From: Nocardia higoensis
GTDB taxonomy: Bacteria > Actinomycetota > Actinomycetes > Mycobacteriales > Mycobacteriaceae
Direction of reading: 5' to 3'
Assembly (NCBI RefSeq): GCF_015477835.1
Contig: NZ_JADLQN010000001.1
Location: 1,736,001-1,800,000 of the forward strand
DNA length: 64,000 nt
Shown here: piece by piece, positions 9,969-20,206 of the stretch
How positions within the stretch are numbered: position 1 is the stretch's first letter
Layout of the letters: the number at the start of each line of letters is the position of its first letter
Made by a program: the position numbers and the translations under genes
Notes under the pieces: generated by a model
Told to the model about the DNA's origin: nothing
The model's input: only the letters and a program-made list of their open reading frames with translations
Database searches by the model: none

Positions 9969-10058
9969 GACGCACCTCCTCGACCGGGTCCGGTCAGGTC
10001 TGCGACCCTCCGACATCGTCGGCCCGCAGGGGCCTCGCCATCGGCGTGGTCGCTCGGC

Positions 10059-11279
10059 TCAGCCCACCCCGGCGGGAGTGATCAGCCCCAAGTGCCCGTC
10101 GTACCGGTGGTAGAGCACGCAGCCACGGCCGAGGACTGTGTCGCGGAAGAACACGAACGGCTGGCCTACCATTTCCAGCCGGGTCGCCGCCTCTTCGACC
10201 GTCAGCTCCGGCGGCGGCGTCGGGCTCGTCGTCATGCCGGGCAGATCGGCGATCACCGCCTCCGGCCTGCCGTCGACTTGCGCGAGCCGATAGGAACCGT
10301 CCGTGTCGCGGTACAGCACGCTGTCGGCGCCGCTGCCTGCTTCGACGAACAGGTGGAAGTCGTAATCGAGCGCTTCGGCGTCCGCGGCCGCCGCGCCGCA
10401 GGTCTGCTCGGTCAGCGCATACGACTTGTGCCGCACCACTTCCCGGGTCTCAGGCGGGCGGGGATAATACGGCAGCTGCGGCCGGGGCGCGTCGCCGTGC
10501 CGCCACTCGTGCTCGCCATGGGCGCGCAGTCGCCGAATCGTCTCGCCGCGGCGATCGATTCCGGCCAGCCGTGCCTTCAGCCGCTCCTGCAGCAGGTCGA
10601 CCGCCTCACGGGTGGTCGGGGCCTGTACCTGGACTCGCACGGTGCGACCGCCGACATCGGCGACAGCTTGGGCGACCACGCGCGAACTCACCGCGGGATC
10701 GCCGTGCCCGCTGAGCCGGACCCGGGCCGAGAGCACCGGCGCGGGGGCGTGCGTGAGGGCATGCCCGATCTTCTCGCGCGCGTACTCGGCGCCTGCGGCG
10801 GACACATACCGACCCGTGGACACCCGTACCGGCTCGGTCCGTGCCGCCTGCGGCGGCGCGGCCTCGCCGACACCACCCACGTCCCCGGACGAGGGCTGCG
10901 CGGCAGCCAGTTCGACGGTGCGCTCGCCCGCGGAGATCGCCAGACGCAGCCGGGCTCTCGACAACGTCGAAGGACCGCATTCGCAGCCGGCGGGCAACGC
11001 GTCGTCGCGCGGATCCTCCGCCGAGAGCAGATCGACATAGGCGGTGCCGCGCTGATGCGATCCATGACCGGTATCGACGTAGTCGCGGTCCCCGTGGGCA
11101 TGCGAGCCGACGACCGACCGGTACACCGCGCCCTCCGCGGTATCGAGGACCTCGGCCACGTGGTGGCTGCGGGGACACCGGACGGTGAGGAGCACCTCCG
11201 GGCCCGACCCCGCCGATTCCATCGCGTGCTCGGCCAGGCGCCTGCGTTCGAGTGGAGATAGGCTCGAGTTCTCGGGCAT
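10059..11279 (-). CDS. Ribosome hibernation factor (HPF/RafH type) with an added N-terminal domain
   Basis: The 406-residue protein has three parts. Residues 1-125 form an unidentified domain with Cys35-His39/40 and Cys99-x-Cys101, possibly metal-binding. Residues 152-243 resemble the ribosome-binding HPF/RaiA fold. Residues 280-335 and 358-402 are two copies of the C-terminal S30AE domain (LVDYDFHLFVEA-like and TRLEMVGQPFVFFRD). Tandem C-terminal domains occur in the hypoxia-induced mycobacterial factor RafH. The role inferred is silencing ribosomes during hypoxia or stationary phase. It diverges from the kinase-like gene at 11438 and heads the acsA-pdh operon. Confidence 0.78.
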   Translation of the reverse strand: MPENSSLSPLERRRLAEHAMESAGSGPEVLLTVRCPRSHHVAEVLDTAEGAVYRSVVGSHAHGDRDYVDTGHGSHQRGTAYVDLLSAEDPRDDALPAGCECGPSTLSRARLRLAISAGERTVELAAAQPSSGDVGGVGEAAPPQAARTEPVRVSTGRYVSAAGAEYAREKIGHALTHAPAPVLSARVRLSGHGDPAVSSRVVAQAVADVGGRTVRVQVQAPTTREAVDLLQERLKARLAGIDRRGETIRRLRAHGEHEWRHGDAPRPQLPYYPRPPETREVVRHKSYALTEQTCGAAAADAEALDYDFHLFVEAGSGADSVLYRDTDGSYRLAQVDGRPEAVIADLPGMTTSPTPPPELTVEEAATRLEMVGQPFVFFRDTVLGRGCVLYHRYDGHLGLITPAGVG

Positions 11280-11437
11280 GTACCCACGATCCCCCCGCAC
11301 ATCCGGCCGCGACAGTGGCCGAAGACTTCGATGACGATGACGATCGACTCTTGGGCCCGTCCGTCGTCCGGGCCAGACTCTCGCCCCGGCGAGAACCCCG
11401 AGCACTGCCGACCAGATTCACGCTGAAGGAGAATCCC

Positions 11438-12931
11438 GTGCCGCAGCTCCCGGAGGACGAGCCCTACGTGCAAGTGCGCGAGACCCACACCGGCGTGGTG
11501 ATGCTCTGCGGCGAGCGCGCCTACAAGGCCAAGAAGCCCATCGTCACCGACTTCCTGGACTTCGGAACACCCGCCGCGCGCGAGCGCGCGTGTGCCCGGG
11601 AGCTCGAACTCAACCAGCGCCTGGCACCCGATGTCTATATCGGTCTGGCTCACGTGAGCGACCCCGCGGGCGGGCCTGCCGAACCACTGCTCGTCATGCG
11701 CCGGATGTCGGCGGCGATGCGGCTGTCGGCGGTGCTCGCCGATCCGTCGCGGCGATCGTCTCCGCTGCCCGACCTGGCCGCCATGGTGGCCCGATTCCAC
11801 CGGTCCGCCCACCGCGCCCCCGAGATCGATGAGGCCGCACGGCCCGAACGGCTGCGCCGACGGTGGCGTTCCTTGCTCGATCCGCTCGCCGGACACCCGT
11901 GCCCCGGTGTCGCCCCGGCCACCCTCGCCCGCGTCGACACGCTCGCGATGCGCTACATCGACGGCAGGTCAACGCTTTTCGAGGAACGGATCGCGGCGGG
12001 ACGCGTCGTCGACGGTCACGGCGACATGCTCGCCGAGGACATCTTCGTGCTCCCCGACGGCTTCCGGATCCTGGACTGCCTCGATTTCGACGACCAGCTG
12101 CGCTATGTCGACGCGCTCGACGACGTGGCGTTCCTGGCGATGGATCTCGAGTTCCTCGGCCATCCCCGCGAGGCGCAATCCTTCCTGGACGTCTATGCCC
12201 GCGTGGCGGGCGATCCGGCGCCGGTCACGTTGCGCCACCACTACATCGCCTATCGCGCGACGGTCCGCGCCAAGACCGACGGCGTCCGCTACGACCAGAA
12301 CGACCCGGCGGCCGCGGGCAACGCCCGGCGACACCTCGACCTGGCGCTGCGTCACCTCGAGCAGGGCGCGGTGCGGCTCGTGCTCGTCGGCGGCCTGCCG
12401 GGCACGGGCAAGTCCACGGTCGCCACGCGGCTCGCCGCCGGGACCGACGCGGTGGTGCTGTCATCGGACGAAGTGCGCGATCGGATGCGCGCCACGGGCG
12501 CTCTCACCGGTGGATCCGGAACCTTCGGCGCGGGAGCCTACGCACCGGCGGCGAAGACGTCGGTCTACACCACGCTGCTCGACCTGGCGCGGGATCACCT
12601 CGAGCACGGTGTCTCGGTGATCCTGGACGCCAGCTGGACCGATCCCGCCGAACGCGACCGCGCCGCGGCAGTGGCGGACCGGACGTGCAGCGAGCTGGTG
12701 TCGCTGCAGTGCACGTGCCCGGCAGAACTCGCCCACCAGCGCATCGAGACGAGGACCCGCGGATACTCGGAGGCGACACCCGAGATCGCCGACGCGATCG
12801 CCGCGACGGCACCACCATGGCCCGAGGCCACCCGGATCGATACCGCCCAGCCGCTGGCGGACTCCCTGGCCCTCGCCCTGCGGGCCTGGCACGAACCGGC
12901 GCGTCGGCAGGGGGCCGTCCGGCAGCGCTGA
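11438..12931 (+). CDS. APH-like kinase fused to a P-loop kinase (Rv2004c family)
   Basis: A GTG start with GAAGGAG gives 497 residues. The N-terminal 300 residues resemble an aminoglycoside phosphotransferase fold, with HGD at 194-196 and LDFDDQLRYVDALDDVAFL as the metal-binding region. The C-terminal part is a zeta-toxin/gluconate-kinase-like P-loop domain with GGLPGTGKST at 318-327. Length and layout match mycobacterial Rv2004c, a DosR-regulon member of unknown substrate. Neighbouring genes (Rv2030c-like, universal stress protein) fit the same regulon. The substrate is unknown. Confidence 0.8.
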   Translation: MPQLPEDEPYVQVRETHTGVVMLCGERAYKAKKPIVTDFLDFGTPAARERACARELELNQRLAPDVYIGLAHVSDPAGGPAEPLLVMRRMSAAMRLSAVLADPSRRSSPLPDLAAMVARFHRSAHRAPEIDEAARPERLRRRWRSLLDPLAGHPCPGVAPATLARVDTLAMRYIDGRSTLFEERIAAGRVVDGHGDMLAEDIFVLPDGFRILDCLDFDDQLRYVDALDDVAFLAMDLEFLGHPREAQSFLDVYARVAGDPAPVTLRHHYIAYRATVRAKTDGVRYDQNDPAAAGNARRHLDLALRHLEQGAVRLVLVGGLPGTGKSTVATRLAAGTDAVVLSSDEVRDRMRATGALTGGSGTFGAGAYAPAAKTSVYTTLLDLARDHLEHGVSVILDASWTDPAERDRAAAVADRTCSELVSLQCTCPAELAHQRIETRTRGYSEATPEIADAIAATAPPWPEATRIDTAQPLADSLALALRAWHEPARRQGAVRQR

Positions 12932-13075
12932 CATCGGGCGACCGGCGTCGCCACCAGAGCCGATGGTCACCCCCGGCGAGGAAGGAATCCTCTCTCGCCC
13001 GCCCGGCAGCGCGAGAAAGCTCTTCTCAGGTCAGCTGGAGAGCCGGAGCACCCGCCCCGGTGAAAGGAGGCTCTC

Positions 13076-15091
13076 ATGACATCGGCGCCCAACACCCGAA
13101 GGCAACCGCAGCCGATCTTCCGTGACCGCAGTGAAGCCGGACGTGTGCTCGCCGAACTGCTCGAGCACTATCGCGACGACCCGAAGGTGATCGTGCTCGG
13201 GCTCGCGCGCGGCGGTGTACCCGTGGCGTGGGAGGTCGCGGCCGCACTGGGCGCCCCGCTGGACACGATCATCGTGCGCAAGCTCGGCGCTCCTGCCAAC
13301 CCGGAGTTCGCGATCGGCGCGCTGGCCGGTGACGGCCGGATCGTGCTGAACGACGACACGGTGCGGGCGCTGGGACTGACCGCGAACCAGGTACGCGAGA
13401 TCGCCCGCGACGAAGCGCGCGAACTGACCCGTCGGGAAGCCGCCTACCGGGGCGGCCGTCGCCCGCTCGACGTGGCCGGACGAACGGTGATCCTGGTCGA
13501 CGACGGGCTGGCGACCGGCGCCAGCATGATCGCCGCCGTACAGGCGATCGACGCGGCCGAACCCGAACGCATCGTGGTCGCTGTGCCCGCCGCGCCCGAA
13601 TCCACCTGCCGGGAATTCGAGTCCATGGTCGACGAAATGGTCTGCGCGAGCATGCCCTCACCCTTCCTGGCGGTCGGCGACTCCTTCTGGAACTTCACCC
13701 AGGTCACCGACGAGCAGGTGCGCGCACTGCTCGCCGAGACTCCCGCACGGGCTCGCCCCGCGGTCCCGGACACCACCGAGCTGGTGCGGGCGGCCGCCAT
13801 CGCGGCCCCGGGGGGCGTCGCGCCCGCCGATGTGATCGACGACCTGGTCGGCGACGCGCGATTCGTGTTGATCGGGGAGAGTTCGCACGGCACGCGCGAG
13901 TTCTATGCCGCGCGCGCGGCGATCACCCGCCGACTCATCGCGGAGAAGGGTTTCGACGCGGTCGCGGCCGAGGCGGACTGGCCCGACGCCTACCGGGTCG
14001 ACCGCTACGTCCGCGGCCTCGGCAGCGACGACTCGGCAGCACACGCCCTCGCCGACTTCGAACGGTTCCCCACCTGGATGTGGCGCAACACGGTGGTCCG
14101 CGACTTCGTGTCCTGGCTGCGCTTGCACAACGAGGCCGGTCGCCGCGCGGGCGGCACGCCGACCGGCTTCTACGGGCTCGACCTGTACAGCATGCACCGC
14201 AGCATGGAGCGGGTGATCTCCTATCTGGAGACCGTGGACCCCGCCGCCGCCGAGCGAGCGCGCCGCCGCTACAGCTGCTTCGACCGCAATTCCGACAACG
14301 ACGCCCAGGCGTACGGATTCGCGGCTGCCTTCGGTGCGGGCGAGTCCTGCGAGACCGAGGTGGTGCGCCAACTGGTCGAGCTGCAACGCAGCGCCGCCGC
14401 GTACCTCGAGGCACACGACGGCGAAGCCCGGTTCGACGCGCTGCGCAACGCATGGACGGTGCGCGACGCGGAGGCGTACTACCGCGCCATGTTCGGCCCG
14501 CGCGTGTCGTCGTGGAACCTGCGTGACGAGCACATGGCCGACACCCTCGACGCGCTCGCCCGGCACCTCGACCGGCCGGACAAGCCGGCCCGCATCGTGG
14601 TGTGGGCGCACAACTCACACGTCGGGGACGCGCGCGCCACTGAAATGGGCGCCGAGGGGCAGCTTTCCCTCGGGCAACTGGTGCGCGAACGCCACGGGGA
14701 CGACGCCCGGCTCATCGGCCTCACGACCGGCCACGGCACGGTGACGGCGGCCGACGCGTGGAACGGCCCCGCTCACGTCAAACGCGTCCGCGAGCCGCTG
14801 CCCAGCAGCGTCGAGGAGTTGCTGCACGACACCGGTATCCCGGCGTTCCTCGTGCGCACCGACCGCCCCTCCGAAGCGGTGGACGTGCTGGGCACGCCGC
14901 GCCTGGAACGTGCGATCGGCGTCATCTACCAACCCGCCACCGAACGCCACAGCCACTATTTCCACACCCGCTTCGCCGAACGCTACGACGCGGTGATCCA
15001 CATCGACGAGACCACCGCGATCGAGCCGTTGGAACCAGGTGAGCACTGGCTCTCCGGCCGGACCCCGGAGACCTATCCGAGCGGATTGTGA
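13076..15091 (+). CDS. Phosphoribosyltransferase-erythromycin esterase fusion (Rv2030c family)
   Basis: This is 671 residues long, with AAAGGAGG before the ATG. Residues 1-215 are a type I phosphoribosyltransferase with the PRPP loop VDDGLATG at 141-148. Residues from about 245 form an EreA/ChaN-like esterase domain with [20 protein letters not shown] and a conserved [10 protein letters not shown] segment. Fusion and length agree with mycobacterial Rv2030c, another DosR-controlled protein. The physiological reaction is not known; macrolide esterase activity should not be assumed. Confidence 0.85.
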   Translation: MTSAPNTRRQPQPIFRDRSEAGRVLAELLEHYRDDPKVIVLGLARGGVPVAWEVAAALGAPLDTIIVRKLGAPANPEFAIGALAGDGRIVLNDDTVRALGLTANQVREIARDEARELTRREAAYRGGRRPLDVAGRTVILVDDGLATGASMIAAVQAIDAAEPERIVVAVPAAPESTCREFESMVDEMVCASMPSPFLAVGDSFWNFTQVTDEQVRALLAETPARARPAVPDTTELVRAAAIAAPGGVAPADVIDDLVGDARFVLIGESSHGTREFYAARAAITRRLIAEKGFDAVAAEADWPDAYRVDRYVRGLGSDDSAAHALADFERFPTWMWRNTVVRDFVSWLRLHNEAGRRAGGTPTGFYGLDLYSMHRSMERVISYLETVDPAAAERARRRYSCFDRNSDNDAQAYGFAAAFGAGESCETEVVRQLVELQRSAAAYLEAHDGEARFDALRNAWTVRDAEAYYRAMFGPRVSSWNLRDEHMADTLDALARHLDRPDKPARIVVWAHNSHVGDARATEMGAEGQLSLGQLVRERHGDDARLIGLTTGHGTVTAADAWNGPAHVKRVREPLPSSVEELLHDTGIPAFLVRTDRPSEAVDVLGTPRLERAIGVIYQPATERHSHYFHTRFAERYDAVIHIDETTAIEPLEPGEHWLSGRTPETYPSGL

Positions 15092-15302
15092 GGCGCCTCC
15101 CACCGTGTCCGCTGTCCCGCGGCGCGGAGGCGGCACATCCCCGCACGGGAGTTTGGACTGGCAACCTCCGGCCCCGCGATCTGTGACGTTCGTCTCTGTC
15201 GGAACCCGGACCGATCGGGCACCGTGAGGATGTCCGTCCGGACGACTCGACCAATTCGCACACGTGGCAAGGCAGCCGACCATGGGCTCTCGCGATTCAC
15301 AC

Positions 15303-16682
15303 ATGACCCAGACGGATCTGTTCGCTTGGAGCATGGAACACGATCCGCTGCTGCGGTCGACCATCGTCACGGTGCTGATCCTGGACACCGAACCGGACCG
15401 GGCGCGGCTGATCGAACTCATGGACCGCGGTACTCGCGTGGTTCCCAGGTTCCGGCACGTGTTGTCGGCGGCTCCGATGAACCTCACGCCGCCTCGGTGG
15501 AAAGTGGATACCGGCTTCGATCTGTCCTGGCACCTGCGCTGGTCCGCGCTGCCCGCACCCGGCGACATGTCCACGGTCCTCGACTTCGCCCGCACCGAGA
15601 TGATGACCGCCTTCGACCCGATCCGTCCGCTGTGGACCCTCACCGTGCTCACCGGGCTGTCCGGCGGTCGGTGCGCGGCCGTGCTCAAGGTGCACCACAG
15701 CCTGACCGACGGCATCGGCGGCATCCAGATGGCCGGTGAGATGCTGGATTTCACCCGCGAGGGCACCCCACGCGAGCCGGCGGGCGAGAGCACCCCACCC
15801 GATACCGGAACACTGGCCGACATCGTGTCCTGGAACCTGTCCACCGGTTACGACGTGGTCCGGTCCGGACTGTCGTCGGCGGCGGAGGCGGCGCGGCAGA
15901 CGCTCACCTCTCCGGTACGGGCAGCCCGCTCCGGAGCCGGATTGGCATGGTCGCTGGCCCGGTTCGTGCGGCCCATCACCAGCACCCTGTCGCCGGTGAT
16001 GACCGCGCGCGGTCAAAGCAGGCAGCTGAGCGTGCTGAAAGCACCGCTCGCCGAGCTGTCCGCCGCGGCCCACCGGGCGGACTGCACCCTCAACGACGCC
16101 TACCTCGCGGCGTTGCTGATCGGTCTGCGGACCTACCACGAACGTCACGGCGCCCACGTCGAGCAGCTGCGGCTCACCATGCCGATCAGCACCCGCACCG
16201 CGGCCGATCCCATCGGCGGAAATCGGATCACGCTCGCGCGATTCGCCGTGCGCGCCGACATCGCGGATCCGATCGCCATGATGGGCGCGGTGCACGCCAC
16301 CGTCGAGGGCTGGCGTCACGAGCAGGCGATACCGCTGACCAACGCGGTGGCCGCCGTGCTGAACCGGCTGCCCAGCATGGTGCTCGCCCAGATGCTCGAG
16401 CACGTCGACTTCCTCGCCTCCGACGTCCCCGGCTCACCGGTGCCGCTCTACCTGGCCGGTGCCGAGATCGAGCAGATGCACGCGTTCGGCCCGACGCTGG
16501 GCACGGCCTTCAACGCGACCCTGGTCTCCCACATCGGTACCTGCTACATCGGACTCGATATCGACACCGCCGCCGTGACCGACCCTGAACAGTTCATCGA
16601 CTGCCTCGCCGGCGGTCTGCGCGCCGTCCTCGCCACGGGCGCCCGGCCACCCGAGACGGCACCGCCGCCGACGGGGACGTGA
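15303..16682 (+). CDS. Wax ester synthase/diacylglycerol acyltransferase
   Basis: The 459-residue protein contains the catalytic HHxxxDG motif (HHSLTDG, His131, His132, Asp136) and a later NDAYLAALLIGL segment of the WS/DGAT family. It esterifies fatty acyl-CoA to diacylglycerol or fatty alcohol to make storage lipid, which mycobacteria accumulate on entering dormancy through DosR-controlled Tgs1. Starts at 15264 (GTG) and 15282 (ATG) are also in frame. I chose 15303 because homologues begin close to this point, but no ribosome site is decisive. Confidence 0.85.
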   Translation: MTQTDLFAWSMEHDPLLRSTIVTVLILDTEPDRARLIELMDRGTRVVPRFRHVLSAAPMNLTPPRWKVDTGFDLSWHLRWSALPAPGDMSTVLDFARTEMMTAFDPIRPLWTLTVLTGLSGGRCAAVLKVHHSLTDGIGGIQMAGEMLDFTREGTPREPAGESTPPDTGTLADIVSWNLSTGYDVVRSGLSSAAEAARQTLTSPVRAARSGAGLAWSLARFVRPITSTLSPVMTARGQSRQLSVLKAPLAELSAAAHRADCTLNDAYLAALLIGLRTYHERHGAHVEQLRLTMPISTRTAADPIGGNRITLARFAVRADIADPIAMMGAVHATVEGWRHEQAIPLTNAVAAVLNRLPSMVLAQMLEHVDFLASDVPGSPVPLYLAGAEIEQMHAFGPTLGTAFNATLVSHIGTCYIGLDIDTAAVTDPEQFIDCLAGGLRAVLATGARPPETAPPPTGT

Positions 16683-16751
16683 ATCCCGCGAAGTCCGTCG
16701 CAACGACCGACAGGGGCGCACGCCCCCGGCCAGATCGAAAGGACTCCGATC

Positions 16752-17498
16752 ATGTTCGAACTCCACGGCCGCAGTGCCGTCGTGACCGGTGGTGCCCGCG
16801 GGATCGGCGCGGCTGTCGCCCGGTCGCTGGCCGATGCCGGAGCGGGGGTCGTCGTCGCCGACATCCTCGACGACGAGGGCGGAAAGACTGCTGAGACCCT
16901 CGGGCCCCGGGGGCGTTTCGCCCACCTCGACGTCACCCAGGAGAACGACTGGCGAGCGGTGCTCGGCATCGCCGAGGACACCTTCGGGCCCCTCGCCGTA
17001 TTGATCAACAACGCGGGCATTCTCGATTACGGCGAGATCAGCGAACAATCGCCCGCCGCGTTCCGGAAGGTGCTCGATGTCAACCTCTTCGGATCCTGGC
17101 TGGGCATGCACACCGCGGCACCGCTGCTGCGCACCGCAGGCGGCGGGGTCATCGTGAACGTCTCCTCCACCGCGGGCCTGATGGGCTACTCGGGCGTCGG
17201 CGCCTATGTGGCCTCCAAGTGGGGACTGCGTGGTCTCACCAAGACCGCGGCCATCGAACTCGGCCGCGCGGGCATCCGGGTCTGCTCTGTCCATCCCGGC
17301 CCGATCGACACCCCCATGACCGCCGACATGGACCGCTCCGTCGCCGCGGCGCAGCCGCTGCCGCGCTTCGGCGAGTCCGAGGAAGTGGCCGCGATGGTCA
17401 CCTTCATCGTCACCGAGGCCGGCTTCTCCACCGGGTCGGAGTTCGTCCTCGACGGTGGGGCTACCGCGGGCCAAGTGCTCCCGCCGCTGTCCACCTGA
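16752..17498 (+). CDS. Short-chain dehydrogenase/reductase
   Basis: The 248-residue protein has a classical SDR nucleotide site TGGARGIG (12-19), NNAGI, a catalytic Ser in VSSTAGLMGYSG and the YVASK active-site pair, followed by SVHPGPIDTPM. It would reduce or oxidise a hydroxyl/keto group with NAD(P)H. FabG- and hydroxysteroid-dehydrogenase-like members look alike, so the substrate cannot be named. It follows the acyltransferase by 69 bases and shares the GAAAGGACTCC ribosome-site sequence with the downstream stress-protein gene. Confidence 0.85.
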   Translation: MFELHGRSAVVTGGARGIGAAVARSLADAGAGVVVADILDDEGGKTAETLGPRGRFAHLDVTQENDWRAVLGIAEDTFGPLAVLINNAGILDYGEISEQSPAAFRKVLDVNLFGSWLGMHTAAPLLRTAGGGVIVNVSSTAGLMGYSGVGAYVASKWGLRGLTKTAAIELGRAGIRVCSVHPGPIDTPMTADMDRSVAAAQPLPRFGESEEVAAMVTFIVTEAGFSTGSEFVLDGGATAGQVLPPLST

Positions 17499-17537
17499 CC
17501 GACACGGAGGCCACTGGCAGGCCGGAAAGGACTCCCG

Positions 17538-18446
17538 ATGATCGCTCGTCCCGAGGACAACCGCCACACACTGGCCTCCGCGGCCGTGGTCGTCGGCACC
17601 GATGGCTCCGAAACCGCTGGGATCGCCGTGCGCTGGGCGGCGCGCACGGCCGCCGACCGAGGCCGACGCCTGCTGATCGTGCACGGAATCGACCTGGCGA
17701 ACACCCGCGCGACATACGACAACAGCCAGATCGAGGCGCCCGCGATCGTCGAGGCGTTCCACACCCGTGGCGCGCGACTGCTGTCGGACGCCGCGGCTCT
17801 CGCCTGTGAGATCGCGCCCTCCGTCGACATCGGCACCGACCTGGCGGACGACAACGCCGCCCGCCGGCTGATCGCCCTCTCCGAGCGTGCTCACATGGTC
17901 GTTCTGGGCGCTGCCCCGAGGATCGGCCCCTTCGCCCATCTGGGGTCGACCCTGATGGCCGTCACCGCGCACGCACACGGCGCCGTGGTGGTCGTACGAG
18001 GCGGGCCGACCCCGGATCGCGCCCCGGTCGTGGTCGGCGTGGACGCAGGCGCGGCCGGCGAGCCCGCGATCGAGGTGGCCTTCGCCGAAGCCGCCTTGCG
18101 TGGGGTCGATCTCGTCGCCGTGCATGCCTGGAGCGACCTGTCCTCGACAGCGTTCGCGGGCGCCTCCTACGTGGGTGATCCGCCGCAGGCTCTGATGGAC
18201 GGCGAGCGGGCGATGCTGGCCGAGAGGCTCGCGGGCTGGCAGGAGCGGTACCCGAGCGTCGCCGTGACGCGCCAGGTGTACCTGTCGGGCCCGCGCGAGC
18301 AACTGGGCGAGTGGTCGCGCAATGCGCAGCTCCTGGTCGTCGGCAGCCGCGGTCGAGGCGGATTCCGTTCCCTGCTGCTGGGTTCCACCAGCAACTGGCT
18401 GGTTCAGCACGCCGAGTGTCCGGTGATGGTCGTCCACGCCGACTGA
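17538..18446 (+). CDS. Tandem universal stress protein
   Basis: The 302-residue protein consists of two Usp domains (about 14-150 and 160-300). The second carries a full ATP-binding signature near GSRGRGGFRSLLLGSTS with CPVMVVH at the end; the first has a less complete one (LGAAPRIGPFAHLGSTLMAV). Double-Usp proteins of this length are common in the mycobacterial DosR regulon (for example Rv2005c, beside Rv2004c). It is probably co-transcribed with the SDR, 39 bases upstream, and converges on the SRPBCC gene. Confidence 0.88.
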   Translation: MIARPEDNRHTLASAAVVVGTDGSETAGIAVRWAARTAADRGRRLLIVHGIDLANTRATYDNSQIEAPAIVEAFHTRGARLLSDAAALACEIAPSVDIGTDLADDNAARRLIALSERAHMVVLGAAPRIGPFAHLGSTLMAVTAHAHGAVVVVRGGPTPDRAPVVVGVDAGAAGEPAIEVAFAEAALRGVDLVAVHAWSDLSSTAFAGASYVGDPPQALMDGERAMLAERLAGWQERYPSVAVTRQVYLSGPREQLGEWSRNAQLLVVGSRGRGGFRSLLLGSTSNWLVQHAECPVMVVHAD

Positions 18447-18480
18447 GCGGAACGTCCACAACCGCGGCGGAAGTGGCCCT

Positions 18481-18918
18481 TCAGCCTTCGACCCGCTTCT
18501 TCAGGCCGGTCAGCGTACTGTCCACCAGCCCTTTGATCACACGATTGCGGATGAAGCCGGGCAGCGGCAGATTATGGTGGATGGTCAGCCGGTAGGTCAC
18601 CGACGTGGCAGCAGGGCCGGCCTCCTCGAGCTGGTAGTCACCTTCCTGACCGGTCTGCATGCGACCTTCCACCATCGACCAGCTCATGCCGTGGTCATGG
18701 TGGCTGTAGCGGAGAGTGTAGGTGTCGGTCCCGACCGTCGCCGACGCCTTGAACCGGGCGGTCACCGGCAGTCCGGTGTGCTCGTCGGCCTCGAGTACCT
18801 CGGCTTCGAGGATCTCGGGAATCCATTCCGGCTGGCTCTGCAGATCACGGATGGTCGCGAGCACCCGTGCCACCGGGGCGTGCAGACGCACGGTTTTCGT
18901 CGCGCTGTCAGTGGGCAC
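18481..18918 (-). CDS. SRPBCC (START-like) family protein
   Basis: The 145-residue protein starts with GTG and has the polyketide-cyclase/dehydrase pattern: an N-terminal strand TKTVRLHAPVARVLATIRDL, then QPEWIPEI, a central YTLRYSHHDHGMSWSMVEG and a long C-terminal helix VIKGLVDSTLTGLKKRVEG. Such proteins bind a hydrophobic ligand in a helix-grip cavity. Mycobacterial relatives (Rv0854/Rv0856/Rv0857 type) have no clear function. It is separated by only 34 bases from the convergent universal stress gene. Confidence 0.75.
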   Translation of the reverse strand: MPTDSATKTVRLHAPVARVLATIRDLQSQPEWIPEILEAEVLEADEHTGLPVTARFKASATVGTDTYTLRYSHHDHGMSWSMVEGRMQTGQEGDYQLEEAGPAATSVTYRLTIHHNLPLPGFIRNRVIKGLVDSTLTGLKKRVEG

Positions 18919-19092
18919 GGCGACCGCCCCCGCAGTGATCAGCCGAACGGAACGTGGTGTGTGTCCATTTACCGGTCATGAGATCTCCTCGCGGTGGAGA
19001 CGCCGACATCCTCGGGGCCCGAGGCCTCTGGTCGTGAGAGTACTCCGCTCGCGCGGACACCCATCTGCTCGACTCGGCGCACGCGCCGCTGG

Positions 19093-20175
19093 TCAGCGCA
19101 TACGCTCCCCGGTGCGGGCATCGAAGAAAAAGAGCTCCTCGGCTCTCGGCCGCAGGTTCAACCGCTCGCCGAAACGCACCTGGTGGCGACGGTCGACGCG
19201 TGCGACCACCTTCCCGGAATGGCTGCGCCATTCCTCGGTGAGCCCGTGGCTGTAGACGAAGGACTCCGGGCCGATCTCCTCGAGCAGTTCCGCGTCCACC
19301 GCCAGGGTGCCGCCGGGCCCGGTGGCGAGTTCCCAGGATTCCGGTCGGATCCCGAGCACCACGTTCTCGCGCGCGGGTGTTCCGGGCGGTAGTGGGATGC
19401 TCAGCTCGCCCAGTACCGCCGCGCCGTCGCGCACCGGCGCCTCCAGCAGATTCATCGCCGGCGAGCCGATGAATCCCGCGACGAAGGTGTTCACCGGATC
19501 GTCGTAGAGTTTTCGGGGCGCGGCGATCTGCTGCAGTCTGCCTTCACGCAGAACTGCCACCCGATCGCCCATGGTCATCGCCTCGACCTGGTCGTGGGTG
19601 ACATACACGGTGGTGGTGCCGAGGCGCTTCTGCAATGCCGCGATCTGCGACCGCGTGCTCACCCGCAGTTTCGCATCCAGATTGGACAGCGGCTCGTCCA
19701 TGCAGAACACCTGGGGACGTCGGACGATGGCGCGCCCCATGGCGACACGCTGCCGCTGGCCGCCGGACAACGCGGCGGGTTTGCGGTCGAGCACATCCTC
19801 GAGTTCCAGCATCTTCGCCGCGTCGCGCACCCGCAGATCTGTGTCCGCCTTACTCATCCCCGCGTTGCGCAACGCGAAGCCCATGTTCTGTGCCACGGTC
19901 ATGGTGGGATAGAGCGCGTAGCTCTGGAAAACCATCGCCACATCGCGAGCCCGCGGTGGCAAGCCGGTCACGTCCTTGCCGCCGATCAGGATGCGCCCGT
20001 CGGCGACGGATTCCAGGCCGGCGAGCATGCGCAGGCTGGTCGACTTGCCGCAGCCCGACGGACCGACCAGCACCAGGAACTCGCCGTCGGCGATATCGAT
20101 TTCGAGCCGGTCGACGGCAGGTGCCGGTGCGCCGGGGTACCGGTGTGTCACACCTTCGAACTGCACGGTGGCCAT
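19093..20175 (-). CDS. ugpC: ABC importer ATPase (UgpC/MsmK type)
   Basis: The 360-residue protein has Walker A GPSGCGKST, Q-loop MVFQSYALYP, signature LSGGQRQR, Walker B VFCMDEP and the H-loop VTHDQVEAM, then a C-terminal MalK-like OB-fold domain (NVVLGIRPESWEL) normally contacted by regulators. It powers sugar or glycerophosphodiester import. The start ATG follows the upstream binding-protein gene by 31 bases. It is the last gene of a four-gene operon. Confidence 0.9.
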   Translation of the reverse strand: MATVQFEGVTHRYPGAPAPAVDRLEIDIADGEFLVLVGPSGCGKSTSLRMLAGLESVADGRILIGGKDVTGLPPRARDVAMVFQSYALYPTMTVAQNMGFALRNAGMSKADTDLRVRDAAKMLELEDVLDRKPAALSGGQRQRVAMGRAIVRRPQVFCMDEPLSNLDAKLRVSTRSQIAALQKRLGTTTVYVTHDQVEAMTMGDRVAVLREGRLQQIAAPRKLYDDPVNTFVAGFIGSPAMNLLEAPVRDGAAVLGELSIPLPPGTPARENVVLGIRPESWELATGPGGTLAVDAELLEEIGPESFVYSHGLTEEWRSHSGKVVARVDRRHQVRFGERLNLRPRAEELFFFDARTGERMR

Positions 20176-20206
20176 ACTGACGGTCTCCTCGCGAGCGGGC
20201 GCGGCG

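Noticed and set aside
15092..15302. Possible DosR box near the WS/DGAT gene (GAGTTTGGACTGG)
   Set aside because: Only a partial match to one half-site of the 20-base consensus; not reported as a site.
16434..18461. 675-residue reverse-strand frame under the SDR and Usp genes
   Set aside because: Antisense of two well-supported forward genes; composition is typical of GC-rich shadows.
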